Source of the DNA: Methyloversatilis universalis FAM5 | GTDB taxonomy: Bacteria; Pseudomonadota; Gammaproteobacteria; Burkholderiales; Rhodocyclaceae | NCBI RefSeq assembly: GCF_000214035.2 | Contig: NZ_AFHG01000052.1 | Span: forward strand, 496,001-560,000 | Length of the DNA: 64,000 nt | Direction: 5' to 3' | In this document: in pieces, positions 1 to 9,166 of the stretch | Layout of the letters: each line of letters opens with the position of its first letter | How positions within the stretch are numbered: position 1 is the stretch's first letter | Made by a program: the position numbers and the translations under genes | The notes under the pieces: generated by a model | Databases searched by the model: none | Told to the model about the DNA's origin: nothing | What the model saw: the letters and a program-made list of their open reading frames with translations, nothing else

Positions 1-1050
1 GGCATCGACCGTATCCACCGCTTCGTCGAGCAGTGCGCACAGGTCGAAGTCGTTGCGCGCCAGCGTCATGTGGCCACCTTCGATCTTGGAAAAATCGAGG
101 ATGTCGTTGATGACTGAAAGCAGGCGGCGTCCGGATCGCCGGATGCGTTCGGCGTAACCGGTCTGGCGCGGATCGAGCTGCGTGCGCAGCAGCACTTCGC
201 TCATGCCCAGCATGGCGTGCATCGGCGTCCGGATTTCGTGGCTCATGACCGCCAGGAAGTCGGATTTGGCGCGGTCCGCCTGGGCCGCCGCATCGCGCTC
301 GCGGCGCAGTTCGACCTCGTGCCGTTCGATGCGGGCCAGCATGCGGTTCACGCTGCGTGCCACCACCGCCAGCTCGTCGCCGCCATCCTCTGCCAGCCGG
401 CCTGATCCGGCCTGACCCGGCCGGATCGCTTCAAGGGTCTTCACCATGCGGCTGAGCGGATGGATGACGAAGTGCGACAGCACCAGAAACAGCAGCAGCA
501 TGCTGGTGGCCAGCACCGCGACATCCACGCCGGTGGTGATCAGCAGCAGACTGTTGCGGGCCGAATCGATCACTTCCTGGCGGAAACCGACCACCACGTC
601 GGCCACCTTGCGTCCGGCCGGATCGATCACCGGGACCGAGACCGCGTGTGACTTGCCCGCCGCATCCGGCATGGATGTGCGGCCGGCGGCCAGCGCGCTG
701 CGCAGCGTGGGCGACAGCGCAGGCATCGGCTGTCCGGCGCGCTGGGCACTGTGGAAAAGCACCTCGCCCTGCGGCGACAGCACGAAGGCGTAGGACAGAT
801 CCGGGTTGCGCTCCACCGCTTCTGCGCACTGGCGCTCGAAGCCCTGCAGCGCGTTCAGCGAAATGCCCAGGTAGAGGATGCGTTCCAGCTGCCCGCCGAT
901 CACCCGTCCGATCGCCTGCGCCCACATTTCGTGGGATTCGGTCTGCTTGCGGGTGAACACGTAGCTGGACGTGATCGCATTGACCACCATGGCCACCACC
1001 AGGACGGTGGAGGCGATGAACAGGATGCGGGTGCGCAGGCTCTGTTTCAT
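1..1050 (-). CDS. Sensor histidine kinase, N-terminal part (gene runs off the window)
   Basis: Membrane histidine kinase, 350 residues visible. There is a TM helix at about residues 8-30, a periplasmic sensor segment to about 165, a second TM at about 167-195 and a HAMP-like linker (about 196-250). A HisKA domain follows with the H-box MSHEIRTPM, phospho-acceptor His about 271, and a second conserved helix around INDILDFSKIEGG. The ATPase domain, and any receiver domain, lie outside the window. The start codon overlaps the stop of the upstream binding-protein gene as ATGA, so the two are probably translated together. The MSHEIRTPM form is typical of hybrid kinases, but a receiver cannot be confirmed here. 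The ligand is unknown; the coupled binding protein is a candidate input. Confidence 0.9.
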   Translation of the reverse strand, partial: MKQSLRTRILFIASTVLVVAMVVNAITSSYVFTRKQTESHEMWAQAIGRVIGGQLERILYLGISLNALQGFERQCAEAVERNPDLSYAFVLSPQGEVLFHSAQRAGQPMPALSPTLRSALAAGRTSMPDAAGKSHAVSVPVIDPAGRKVADVVVGFRQEVIDSARNSLLLITTGVDVAVLATSMLLLFLVLSHFVIHPLSRMVKTLEAIRPGQAGSGRLAEDGGDELAVVARSVNRMLARIERHEVELRRERDAAAQADRAKSDFLAVMSHEIRTPMHAMLGMSEVLLRTQLDPRQTGYAERIRRSGRRLLSVINDILDFSKIEGGHMTLARNDFDLCALLDEAVDTVDA

Positions 1051-2093
1051 CCGGCCGCCTTGTTCCATTCGAATTCGGTCACGATCTCGGATGACAGCAG
1101 TTCGGTGGCCTTGACCGTGATGCCGAGCTGGCGGGCGCGTGCCAGGCTGATGGCCGGGTGTCCTTTCACGGTCGGCAGTATGGGCAGGTCGGCGGCCCGC
1201 CGTCCGTCGATCAGGATGGCCCGCGCCAGCCGGCCTGCTGCCAGCCCCTGTTCGTGCTCGGAGATCGTGACCGAGCACAGCACACCGTGATGGATGCGGT
1301 CTATCCAGAAGCTGATGTCCGGCAGCGCGCTGTTTTCGGTCACCCAGCGCTGCACCGTCTTGTAGGGCACGTTGCGCCCGCTGTCGTCCTTCAGATTGAA
1401 AATGCCCAGATACACCACCGCATCCGCATGGCCCTGACCGTAATGTTTCACCCGCGACTGAAACTCGGCGTACCGGCTGGTCAGGTCTACCTGCGCCAGT
1501 TCGATGCCGGGCATGGCGGCCGCCCGCGCCCGTATGCGCTGGATGACCGGCGCCCAGTGCGGGGCGGCGTCCGAAATGACCGCAAGCCGGCGCACCCGGC
1601 CGCTCAGCGTGCGCAGCAGCTGCACCGATTCGGCGAAGTGCTCCTCTTCCAGCACGCCGGTCAGATTGGACGCACGCTCCAGCCCGTGGTCCGTCAGCGA
1701 GCGGTTGGCACCGCTGAACACCAGCGGCGGCGATGCGTCATCACGCAGGCGACCGATGTAGCCCAGGGCGTCGTCATCCGAGGTGTAGATCAGGTCAGGC
1801 TGCCAGGCCTGAATGTCCCGCCAGGCGACCGCCGCCCGGTCGGTCTTGGCCTGCGGCGTGCTGAAGCGTTTCACGTCCATCTGGAACACCCGGTATTCCG
1901 CCGGCGCCGCGCCCAGACCTTCCTTGAAGCCGGCAAACTGGCCGTCAGTCCACCGCCACGGTGAATCAAAGCTCATGACATGGTAGATGCGCAGCGGCCC
2001 GCGGGCGGAGACCACGCGCCAGGGCAGCGCTGCGGCAAGCGGCAGGGCCCTGCACAGCGCGCGGCGAACCAGGGACGGAGTAGGCGGGGGCAT
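1047..2093 (-). CDS. ABC-type periplasmic substrate-binding protein (PF04392-like)
   Basis: 348 residues. A short basic and hydrophobic N-terminus (ALPLAAALPWRVVSA) looks like an export signal. The mature part has the two-lobe type I periplasmic-binding fold of the PF04392 family: LIYTSDDDALGYIGRL, PLVFSGANRSLTDHGLE, RRLAVISDAAPHW, DAVVYLGIFNLKDDSG. No permease or ATPase gene lies next to it. Its stop overlaps the start of the histidine kinase by 4 bp, so a job as a solute sensor feeding the kinase is more likely than transport; that is inference. Ligand unknown. The ATG is the first good start after the intergenic region that separates it from tmRNA. Confidence 0.8.
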   Translation of the reverse strand: MPPPTPSLVRRALCRALPLAAALPWRVVSARGPLRIYHVMSFDSPWRWTDGQFAGFKEGLGAAPAEYRVFQMDVKRFSTPQAKTDRAAVAWRDIQAWQPDLIYTSDDDALGYIGRLRDDASPPLVFSGANRSLTDHGLERASNLTGVLEEEHFAESVQLLRTLSGRVRRLAVISDAAPHWAPVIQRIRARAAAMPGIELAQVDLTSRYAEFQSRVKHYGQGHADAVVYLGIFNLKDDSGRNVPYKTVQRWVTENSALPDISFWIDRIHHGVLCSVTISEHEQGLAAGRLARAILIDGRRAADLPILPTVKGHPAISLARARQLGITVKATELLSSEIVTEFEWNKAAG

Positions 2094-2204
2094 GGCCTAT
2101 TTTCCTGAAGAAGGGCATCGCCGCATACGGTGCGGCAATCAAGAGGGATATTTTTCCATCTTTTTGTGTAAGCGCGGTGTCGTTGTGGCGGGAGGGAAAC
2201 GGCA

Positions 2205-2217
2205 GGGAAAAATTCCC
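2205..2217. promoter_or_regulatory. Palindrome GGGAAAAATTCCC upstream of the binding-protein/kinase pair
   Basis: A 13-bp near-palindrome about 110 bp upstream of the binding-protein start and just beyond the tmRNA terminator. It resembles the elements at 48263, 48361 and 52847. A regulatory role is only a guess from this recurrence. Confidence 0.25.
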
Positions 2218-2223
2218 GGAAAA

Positions 2224-2255
2224 GAAAAAAGCCAACCGTTGCCGGTTGGCTTTTT
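2224..2255 (-). terminator. Rho-independent terminator of ssrA
   Basis: On the minus strand, arms GCCAACC and GGTTGGC enclose a short loop and are followed by a T-rich run (TTTTTTCTTT). It sits about 10 bp past the 3' CCA of tmRNA. Confidence 0.9.
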
Positions 2256-2264
2256 GTCGGATGG

Positions 2265-2627
2265 TGGTGGAGGCGGCGGGAATCGAACCCGCGTCCGCAA
2301 GCCCTACGCAGACAGTTCTACATACTTAGCCTGGCCATTTGGTCTAACCCGTCACCCGCCGACCCGGCAGGCTGATGAAAGGCGATCCGCTTGATTTTCG
2401 TGATGCACCACGCGGCGGAGTGCATCCTTACTTTAGCTGTTAATGGCGCTGCGACCGGTTGCCCGGCCCGACCCGCTAATCAGTCGGTGCAGCGTCCGGC
2501 CTTAAGCGGCCAGAGCGTAAGATTCGTCGTTGGCGACTATCTAGTTTTCGGTTGGATTTACGAGGTACTCCGACCCTCGGTATGCCCTGCGCTGTTTCGC
2601 GACCCACGTCGAGACCAGGTCGCCCCC
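2265..2627 (-). ncRNA. ssrA: Transfer-messenger RNA (tmRNA), one-piece
   Basis: tmRNA rescues stalled ribosomes and tags the nascent peptide for proteolysis. The 5' end (GGGGGCGACC) pairs with the 3' acceptor strand. The T arm carries GGTTCGATTCCCGCC and the 3' end is a genomically encoded CCA. The mRNA-like part at complement(2502..2534) reads GCC AAC GAC GAA TCT TAC GCT CTG GCC GCT TAA, giving the tag ANDESYALAA. The length of about 363 nt fits a standard single-piece tmRNA. A terminator follows directly. No integrase or prophage is attached to its 3' end, although ssrA is a common integration site. Confidence 0.97.
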
Positions 2628-2658
2628 AGTGAGTAACAGATGGTACCACCTTGCCCGA

Positions 2659-3318
2659 TTACAAGAGGGTCAGAAGTTCCAGCGGGTGATGGATGGTGTG
2701 GTCGGCGCCCCATTCGCTGTGATGGCGCGCACAGCCGAGGTAGCCGAAGGCTGCGGTGACCGAGGGCATGGAGGCTGCGCGGGCCGCCAGGATGTCGCGC
2801 TCGTCGTCGCCGACATAGAGGCAGGCAGCGGCGTCGATGCCCATTTCGGACGCTGCCAGCCGGAGCCCGGCCGGATCCGGTTTCGGCACCGGTACGCTGT
2901 CGCCGCTGACGATGCTGGCCGCACGTTCGTGCAGACCGAGTTCGCGCATCAGCGGCACGGTGAAGCGTGCCGCCTTGTTGGTCACCACGCCCCAGGGGAT
3001 GCCCGCCTGTTCGAGTCGGGTCAGCACTTCGCCCATGCCGTCGAACAGCCGGGTGTCCACGCACAGCGCCGATTCGTACAGCGTCAGGAAACGCTCCGCC
3101 AGCGCCGCGTAGCGCGGGTCGTCCGGCGTGATGCCGAAGCCTGCGCCGATCAGTCCGCGGGCGCCGGCCGAGGTGTGCGGACGAAGCGTTTCTGCCGGCA
3201 GTTCGCTCAGGCCCTGTTCCACCCGCAGGCGGTTCAGTGCGCCACCCAGATCCGGCGCGGTGTCGGCCAGCGTGCCGTCGAGATCGAACAGCACGCCGCG
3301 GATGCGGGCCTCACTCAT
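2659..3318 (-). CDS. gph: Phosphoglycolate phosphatase (HAD family)
   Basis: 219 residues; hydrolyses 2-phosphoglycolate to glycolate in the cytosol. HAD motif I is [10 protein letters not shown] (nucleophile Asp in DxD). Motif II is the WGVVTNKA region, motif III is PKPDPAGL, and motif IV is YVGDDERDI. The start overlaps the 3' end of ubiG by 8 bp on the same strand. The ubiG-gph pair is a well-known betaproteobacterial arrangement, which is why I call it Gph and not a generic HAD phosphatase. Substrate specificity within HAD subfamily IA cannot be proved from sequence alone. Confidence 0.9.
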   Translation of the reverse strand: MSEARIRGVLFDLDGTLADTAPDLGGALNRLRVEQGLSELPAETLRPHTSAGARGLIGAGFGITPDDPRYAALAERFLTLYESALCVDTRLFDGMGEVLTRLEQAGIPWGVVTNKAARFTVPLMRELGLHERAASIVSGDSVPVPKPDPAGLRLAASEMGIDAAACLYVGDDERDILAARAASMPSVTAAFGYLGCARHHSEWGADHTIHHPLELLTLL

Positions 3319-4018
3319 CGCGCACGCACCGCATCAGGTAATTGACCGCGGTATCGCGGCCGAGCGAATACACCTTGGTGAAGGGGTTGTAGCTCATGCC
3401 CAGCAGTTCCGCCTCACGCAGGCCCACCGCGCGCGCATCGCGCGCCAGTTCTGAGGGCTTGATCATCTTTTCGTATTCATGGGTGCCGCGCGGCAACAGG
3501 CGCAGCACGTACTCCGCACCGACGACCGCGAACAGCCACGACTTCGGATTGCGATTCAGCGTGGAAAAGAAAACGGTGCCACCGGGTCGGACCAGCGTGG
3601 CGCAGGCGCGCACGATGCTCGCCGGGTCCGGCACGTGTTCCAGCATTTCCATGCAGGTGACCACGTCGTACTGGCCGGGACGCGCCGCGGCGTGGTCTTC
3701 CGCCGACTGCAGCAGATACTCCGCTTTCTGCCCGCTTTCGAGCAGGTGCAGCCGCGCCACCGAAAGCGCCTTTTCACCGAGATCGATGCCGGTCACGCTG
3801 GCGCCGCGCACCGCCATGCTTTCGGCCAGGATGCCGCCGCCGCAGCCGACGTCCAGCACCCGCTTGCCGGCCAGACCGACGCAGCTGTCTATCCAGTCAA
3901 GTCGCAGCGGATTGATGTCGTGCAGCGGCTTGAATTCCGATTCCGGATCCCACCAGCGGTGGGCCAGCTCGGAAAATTTTTCAAGTTCGAGCGGGTCGGC
4001 GTTCAGATGTGTGGTCAT
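3311..4018 (-). CDS. ubiG: Ubiquinone biosynthesis O-methyltransferase
   Basis: 235 residues. SAM-dependent methyltransferase carrying out both O-methylations in ubiquinone synthesis. The SAM-binding motif [16 protein letters not shown] is at about residues 54-69. UbiG-type N-terminal residues include [19 protein letters not shown] and INPLRLDWI. Other family stretches are [23 protein letters not shown] and [16 protein letters not shown]. Length is normal. It lies upstream of and overlaps gph. A terminator separates it from the OmpA-family gene further upstream, so ubiG-gph probably has its own promoter in the short gap after that terminator. Confidence 0.96.
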   Translation of the reverse strand: MTTHLNADPLELEKFSELAHRWWDPESEFKPLHDINPLRLDWIDSCVGLAGKRVLDVGCGGGILAESMAVRGASVTGIDLGEKALSVARLHLLESGQKAEYLLQSAEDHAAARPGQYDVVTCMEMLEHVPDPASIVRACATLVRPGGTVFFSTLNRNPKSWLFAVVGAEYVLRLLPRGTHEYEKMIKPSELARDARAVGLREAELLGMSYNPFTKVYSLGRDTAVNYLMRCVRDE

Positions 4019-4095
4019 GTGCGGAAGACAGTCCTGTACGGGGCGAGGTTTCCCGGAAAGGGCGGAATCTTAAGCCCTCGACCGGAGCCGGGGCG

Positions 4096-4127
4096 AAAAA
4101 AAGCCCTGCACACGTGCAGGGCTTTTC
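4096..4127 (-). terminator. Terminator of the OmpA-family gene
   Basis: On the minus strand, arms GCCCTGCAC and GTGCAGGGC are followed by TTTTTTT. It ends the ompA-like transcript about 20-50 bp after its stop. Confidence 0.9.
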
Positions 4128-4145
4128 GTGAGACCGGGAACCCGA

Positions 4146-4892
4146 TTACTTCTGGGTACCGATGATCTCGATTTCCACGCGGCGGTCCGGCTGCAGGCAA
4201 TCCACCAGCTTCTTGTTGCTGCGGTGTTCCTTGCCCAGCTTCTTGCAGCTGTCGCCGGTCACCGGCTGGGTTTCGCCCTTGCCTTCGGTGTACACGCGGT
4301 TGGCTTCGACGCCCTTGCCCACCAGGTAGTCCTTGACGGCGGCAGCGCGCTTTTCCGACAGGGTCTGGTTGTACTTGTCCTTGCCGATGCGGTCAGCGTG
4401 ACCCACAGCGATGATCACTTCCAGGTCGATGGAGCTGAGCTTGCTGACCGCTTCGTCGATCTTGGACTTGCCTTCCGGACGCAGGGTGGCCTTGTCGAAG
4501 TCGAACAGGGCGTCGGCCGACAGGGTGATCTTCTGCGCGGCGGGCTTCGGAGCCGGAGCGGGCGCCGGAGCGGCGGGCTGTTCAGCCTTCGGGGCCGGAG
4601 CAGCAGCCGGGGCCGGCTTTTCGCACACGTCCTTCGGCAGCAGGTCCTTGTCGCAGGCGCAGCCAACTTCCGGCACCGACGCGGCGTAGGCCGGGGTCCA
4701 GTAGCCGGTTCTCCAGCACAGGCCGGTGGCGCTGCGAGCGACCACGCCACGGGCGTCGATCACGTAAGGAATGTGGGCCTTCAGTTTCGGATCGACCTTG
4801 ATGTCTTCAATGGCCGAGGCGTTGGAAGCGAAACCGGCCGTAGCGGCCAGCAGGGCGATGAGCAGCGGTTTTTGCGTCAGTTGTTTGAGCAT
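4146..4892 (-). CDS. OmpA-family outer-membrane, peptidoglycan-binding protein
   Basis: 248 residues. Signal peptide about 1-27 (TAGFASNASA). Next is a short cysteine-containing region (GLCWRTGYWTPAYA, VGCACDKDLLP) and an Ala/Pro-rich linker (about 100-130). A C-terminal OmpA domain (about 135-248) has DFDKATLRPEGKSKIDEAV and the peptidoglycan-binding end LQPDRRVEIEI. The domain carries extra Cys (DSCKK, LVDCLQ), a known variant in betaproteobacterial OmpA-like proteins. There is no full 8-strand N-terminal barrel, so it tethers the envelope and does not form a classical OmpA pore. Single-gene unit ended by a strong terminator. Confidence 0.9.
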   Translation of the reverse strand: MLKQLTQKPLLIALLAATAGFASNASAIEDIKVDPKLKAHIPYVIDARGVVARSATGLCWRTGYWTPAYAASVPEVGCACDKDLLPKDVCEKPAPAAAPAPKAEQPAAPAPAPAPKPAAQKITLSADALFDFDKATLRPEGKSKIDEAVSKLSSIDLEVIIAVGHADRIGKDKYNQTLSEKRAAAVKDYLVGKGVEANRVYTEGKGETQPVTGDSCKKLGKEHRSNKKLVDCLQPDRRVEIEIIGTQK

Positions 4893-5032
4893 GATCCCCT
4901 CTTATGAAACTTGAAGCGGTTGTCAACCGGCCTGCCCACCTGTCTTGGACCTGACAGGCAAAACTGGCGGCAAACCCGCGCAGTTCTGCGGATATGCCGG
5001 GCGGCAATCCAGAAAATAAGAGCCGCAAGCCG

Positions 5033-6364
5033 TTATAGAGCCACCTGATTTTGCCACAGGCGCGCGCGCGCCTTCAATTCATTGTTGTGCAGGTGCAACA
5101 AATTCCCCTGCGCTACGCGCGCTATGCCTGCGACCCAAACATCGGTCACGTGTTCCCTGCCGGCAGCATATACAAGGTGGGAAAGTGGCGAATAGCACGG
5201 CCGGGTTTCCGCCTCGTCCAGGCTGATGGCGCACAGGTCCGCGCTTTTTCCGGGACGGATTGATCCGGTTTCGTGTTCGATGCCCAGCGCACGGGCGCCG
5301 CCAAGCGTTGCCATGTGCAACAGCTGTTCGGCGGGCAGGGCAGCGGCGTCGCCGCTGGTCAGTTTGGCCATCAGGCCGGCGTGCCGCATCTCCTGGAACA
5401 GGTCGAGGCGATTGTTGCTGGCCACGCCGTCACTGCCCAGGCCGGCGTTGACGCCGGCGGCGATCAGGGCGGGCAGCGGACTCGCCCCGCTGGCCAGCTT
5501 CATGTTCGACGTCGGACAGTGGGCGACGCTGGCACCCTGGCGTGCCAGCAGCGCAACGTCGCCTTCGTCCAGATGCACTGCGTGCACCGCGATCAGCTCC
5601 GGCCCGACCAGGCCGAGACGGTGCAGGCGCTCAAGCGGGCGGACGCCGTGTTCGCTCAGGCTGCGTTCGATTTCTTCGCCGGTTTCATGCACGTGCATGT
5701 GGATGGGCAGCGACAGCTGTTCGGCCAGCGTACGGATGCGCTCGAAGGTGGCGTCCGACACCGTGTAGGGCGCATGCGGCGCGAGCGTGAAGTGCAGCAG
5801 CGGTTCGTGCTTGAAGCGGTCGCGCACTGCCAGGCCCTTGCTCAGATACTGGTCGGCGTCGCTGGCCCAGGCGCTCGGGAATTCCAGCACCACGACGCCC
5901 AGCGCGGCGCGCATGCCGGCTTCCAGCGCCGCTTCCGCGGCCGCGTCCGGGAAGAAATACATGTCGCTGAACGTGGTCACGCCACCGCGCAACATTTCGG
6001 CACAGGCCAGCAGCGTGCCGTCGCGCACGAAGTCGTGGCTGACGTGCTTCTGTTCGGCCGGCCAGATCCTTTCGGTCAGCCAGCGCATCAGCGGCAGGTC
6101 GTCGGCGTAGCCGCGCAGCAGGTTCATCGCGGCGTGCGCGTGCAGATTGACCAGCCCGGGGATGAGCACGTGGTCGCCCAGCGTGCGCAGCTGCCCGGGG
6201 CGGTAGCGCTGGCGCGCCTGATCCGACGGCAGCAGCTCGAGGATGCGCCCGTCGCGGACCGCAACCGCGTGGTGTTCGAGTACCTGGCCGGCCGGTTCGA
6301 CCGGAATGATCCAGCGTGCTTCGATCAGCAGGTCGATGTCGATCGGCGTGGCAGGGGCGTGCAT
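5033..6364 (-). CDS. mtaD: 5-methylthioadenosine / S-adenosylhomocysteine deaminase (TRZ/ATZ amidohydrolase)
   Basis: 443 residues. Metal-dependent amidohydrolase that deaminates MTA or SAH, feeding methionine salvage. Seen: the metal motif LVNLHAHAAMNLLRGYADD, LAPHAPYTVSD, HMHVHETGEE, AVHAVHLDEGD, CPTSNMKLASG and LGSDGVASNNRLDLFQEM. The C-terminal end is the usual small beta-sandwich (PGKSADLCAI, DVWVAG). Upstream it faces gyrA across a 176-bp divergent gap. Sister enzymes such as guanine or atrazine-type hydrolases share the fold, so the exact purine substrate is inferred from the best-known family member near ubiG/gph in betaproteobacteria. Confidence 0.85.
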   Translation of the reverse strand: MHAPATPIDIDLLIEARWIIPVEPAGQVLEHHAVAVRDGRILELLPSDQARQRYRPGQLRTLGDHVLIPGLVNLHAHAAMNLLRGYADDLPLMRWLTERIWPAEQKHVSHDFVRDGTLLACAEMLRGGVTTFSDMYFFPDAAAEAALEAGMRAALGVVVLEFPSAWASDADQYLSKGLAVRDRFKHEPLLHFTLAPHAPYTVSDATFERIRTLAEQLSLPIHMHVHETGEEIERSLSEHGVRPLERLHRLGLVGPELIAVHAVHLDEGDVALLARQGASVAHCPTSNMKLASGASPLPALIAAGVNAGLGSDGVASNNRLDLFQEMRHAGLMAKLTSGDAAALPAEQLLHMATLGGARALGIEHETGSIRPGKSADLCAISLDEAETRPCYSPLSHLVYAAGREHVTDVWVAGIARVAQGNLLHLHNNELKARARLWQNQVAL

Positions 6365-6540
6365 GGCAGGGTGGGTCTAAGGCGCGATGGGCAGGGCTGC
6401 GCAGTGTAGTCGGTCGGCCGCCGGTGCTGTGACCCGGAACGGCATACGGCTGCATGTTAAACTCCCGGTTTGGCTGAACAAACCGGCATTCGCAGACCGG
6501 GTTCACTCCAACATACAGCCGACGTCCGTCCTATCCCCCG

Positions 6541-9159
6541 ATGACCACATCTTTTGCCAAGGAAACGCTGCCCATTTCGCTCGAAGACGAGATGCGGCAC
6601 TCCTACCTTGATTACGCGATGAGCGTGATCGTCGGCCGTGCGCTGCCTGATGTGCGCGACGGCCTGAAGCCGGTGCACAGGCGTGTGCTGTTCGCGATGC
6701 ACGAGGCGAACATCACCCACAGCCGCCCGTACGTGAAGTGCGCGCGCGTGGTCGGTGACGTGATGGGTAAGTATCACCCGCATGGCGACTCGGCCATTTA
6801 CGACACGCTGGTGCGGATGGCGCAGGACTTCTCGCTGCGCTACACGCTGATCGACGGCCAGGGCAACTTCGGTTCGGTCGATGGCGACAACGCCGCGGCC
6901 ATGCGTTACACCGAGTGCCGTCTGGACAAGATCGCGGCGGAGCTGCTGGCCGACATCGACAAGGAAACCGTCGATTTCGGCCCGAACTACGACGGCAAGG
7001 AGCAGGAACCGCTGGTGCTGCCCAGCCGCATCCCCAATCTGCTGATCAACGGCAGCGCGGGTATCGCGGTCGGCATGGCCACCAACATTCCGCCGCACAA
7101 TCTGGCCGAGGTGCTCGACGCCTGCCAGCTGCTGCTGGCCGAGCCGGACACGCCGATCGAGACCCTGATCGACATCGTGCAGGCGCCGGACTTCCCGACC
7201 AGCGGTCTCATCTACGGCCTGTCCGGCGTGCGCGAAGGCTATCTGACCGGCCGCGGCCGGGTCGTGATGCGTGCGCGTACCCACTTCGAGGACATCGACC
7301 GCGGCAACCGTCAGGCCATCATCGTCGACGAGCTGCCCTATCAGGTGAACAAGAAAACCCTGCTCGAGCGCATCGCCGAGCTGGTGAACGATAAGAAGGT
7401 CGAGGGCATTTCCGACATCCGCGACGAGTCCGACAAGTCGGGCATGCGCGTGGTGATCGAGCTGAAGCGCGGCGAAGTGCCTGAAGTCATCCTGAACAAC
7501 CTCTACAAGCTGACGCAGCTGCAGGACACCTTCGGCATGAATATGGTGGCGCTGGTCGACGGCCGCCCGCGCCTGCTCAACCTGCGCGACATGCTGGGCT
7601 GCTTCCTGTCGCACCGGCGCGAAGTGATCACCCGCCGCACCGTGTACGAGCTGCGCAAGGCGCGTGAGCGTGGCCACGTGCTGGAAGGTCTGGCGGTCGC
7701 GCTGTCCAACATCGACGAAATCATCGCGCTGATCAAGGCGTCGCCGTCGCGCTCCGAAGCGCAGACCGCGCTGATGGCGAGGGTGTGGACCTCGACGCTG
7801 GTCGAACAGATGCTGACCCGCGCCGGTGCCGACGGCTTCCGTCCGGACGGGCTGGACCCGGCTTTCGGGTCCTTCGCCGACGGCTACCGCATGTCGGACG
7901 TGCAGGCCAAGGCCATCCTCGACATGCAGCTGGCCCGCCTGACCGGGCTGGAGCAGGAAAAGATCACCGCCGAGTACCGGGAAGTGATCGAGCAGATCAT
8001 CGACCTGCTCGACATCCTGGCGCGCCCGGAGCGGATCAACCAGATCATTTCCGACGAAATGCGCCAGATCCGCGAGCAGTTCGGCGACGCGCGCAAGTCG
8101 GAAATCATCGTGCACACCCAGGACCTCGGCATCGAGGATCTGATCGCCCAGCAGGACATGGTGGTCACGCTGTCGCACGGCGGCTACTTCAAGCGTCAGC
8201 CGCTGGCCGACTACCGCTCGCAGAAGCGCGGCGGCCGTGGCAAGCAGGCGGCGGCGGTGAAGGACGACGACTTCGTCGACCAGCTGTTCGTCGCCAACAC
8301 CCACGACTACATCCTGTGCTTCTCGAACCGCGGCCGCGTCTACTGGCTCAAGGTCTATGAAGTGCCGGAAGGTTCGCGCAACTCGCGCGGCAAGCCCATC
8401 GTGAATCTGTTCCCGCTGCTCGACGGCGAGAAGATCACCGCGGTGCTGCCGGTGAAGGAGTTCGACGAGAACCACTACATTTTCATGGCCACCGGTCGCG
8501 GCACGGTCAAGAAGACGCCGCTCACCGACTTCAGCAATCCGCGCAAGGCCGGCATCATCGCGGTCGATCTGGACGAAGGCGACGCGCTGATCGGCGTGGC
8601 GATCACCGATGGCTCGGACGACATCATGCTGTTCTCCGACGCCGGCAAGGCGGTGCGCTTCGCCGAGGCGGACGTGCGGCCGATGGGCCGTACCGCCCGC
8701 GGCGTGCGCGGCATGATGCTGGAAGACGGCCAGAGCGTGATCTGCATGCTGGTGTCGAAGAACGACGAACTGAGCGTGCTGACCGCGACCGAGAACGGCT
8801 TCGGCAAGCGCACCCGTGTGACCGAGTATCCGAAGCACGGCCGCGGCACCAAGGGCGTGATCGCCATCCAGACCAGCGAGCGCAATGGCGGCGTGGTGGG
8901 CGCGGTGCTGGTGGAAACCACCGACGAAATCATGCTCATTTCGACCGGCGGCGTGCTCATCCGTACCCGCGTCGCGGACATCCGCGAAATGGGCCGGTCC
9001 ACCCAGGGCGTGACGCTGATCAATCTCGATGACGGTACCCGTCTGGCCGGCCTGGAAAAGGTGATCGAGAGCGACAGCGAGCAGGACCTCGAGCAGGATG
9101 GCGAGCAGGACGCCAGCGGCGATGTCGATGCCGGGGGCGAGGACGGCGGCGAGGCATAA
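6541..9159 (+). CDS. gyrA: DNA gyrase subunit A
   Basis: 872 residues. Breakage-reunion subunit of the A2B2 gyrase. Catalytic Tyr about 123 is in AAAMRYTE. The quinolone-resistance region reads [11 protein letters not shown], with Ser about 84 and Asp about 88, so it is the sensitive-type sequence. The GyrA box is QKRGGRGK, at the start of the six-bladed C-terminal pinwheel. The last ~30 residues are an acidic Asp/Glu-rich tail ([13 protein letters not shown]), commonly a regulator of wrapping. The ATG at 6541 gives the normal N-terminus. First gene of the long biosynthetic/translation operon; serC follows after 7 bp. Confidence 0.98.
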   Translation: MTTSFAKETLPISLEDEMRHSYLDYAMSVIVGRALPDVRDGLKPVHRRVLFAMHEANITHSRPYVKCARVVGDVMGKYHPHGDSAIYDTLVRMAQDFSLRYTLIDGQGNFGSVDGDNAAAMRYTECRLDKIAAELLADIDKETVDFGPNYDGKEQEPLVLPSRIPNLLINGSAGIAVGMATNIPPHNLAEVLDACQLLLAEPDTPIETLIDIVQAPDFPTSGLIYGLSGVREGYLTGRGRVVMRARTHFEDIDRGNRQAIIVDELPYQVNKKTLLERIAELVNDKKVEGISDIRDESDKSGMRVVIELKRGEVPEVILNNLYKLTQLQDTFGMNMVALVDGRPRLLNLRDMLGCFLSHRREVITRRTVYELRKARERGHVLEGLAVALSNIDEIIALIKASPSRSEAQTALMARVWTSTLVEQMLTRAGADGFRPDGLDPAFGSFADGYRMSDVQAKAILDMQLARLTGLEQEKITAEYREVIEQIIDLLDILARPERINQIISDEMRQIREQFGDARKSEIIVHTQDLGIEDLIAQQDMVVTLSHGGYFKRQPLADYRSQKRGGRGKQAAAVKDDDFVDQLFVANTHDYILCFSNRGRVYWLKVYEVPEGSRNSRGKPIVNLFPLLDGEKITAVLPVKEFDENHYIFMATGRGTVKKTPLTDFSNPRKAGIIAVDLDEGDALIGVAITDGSDDIMLFSDAGKAVRFAEADVRPMGRTARGVRGMMLEDGQSVICMLVSKNDELSVLTATENGFGKRTRVTEYPKHGRGTKGVIAIQTSERNGGVVGAVLVETTDEIMLISTGGVLIRTRVADIREMGRSTQGVTLINLDDGTRLAGLEKVIESDSEQDLEQDGEQDASGDVDAGGEDGGEA

Positions 9160-9166
9160 GCAGCCC

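Noticed and set aside
2265-2627. tmRNA 3' end as an integration site of a mobile element
   Set aside because: No integrase, no duplicated 3' end of ssrA and no odd composition on either side.
4905-4935. TTGACA near the OmpA-family gene as its -35 box
   Set aside because: No -10 box at 16-18 bp spacing, and the resulting leader would be too short to hold the SD.
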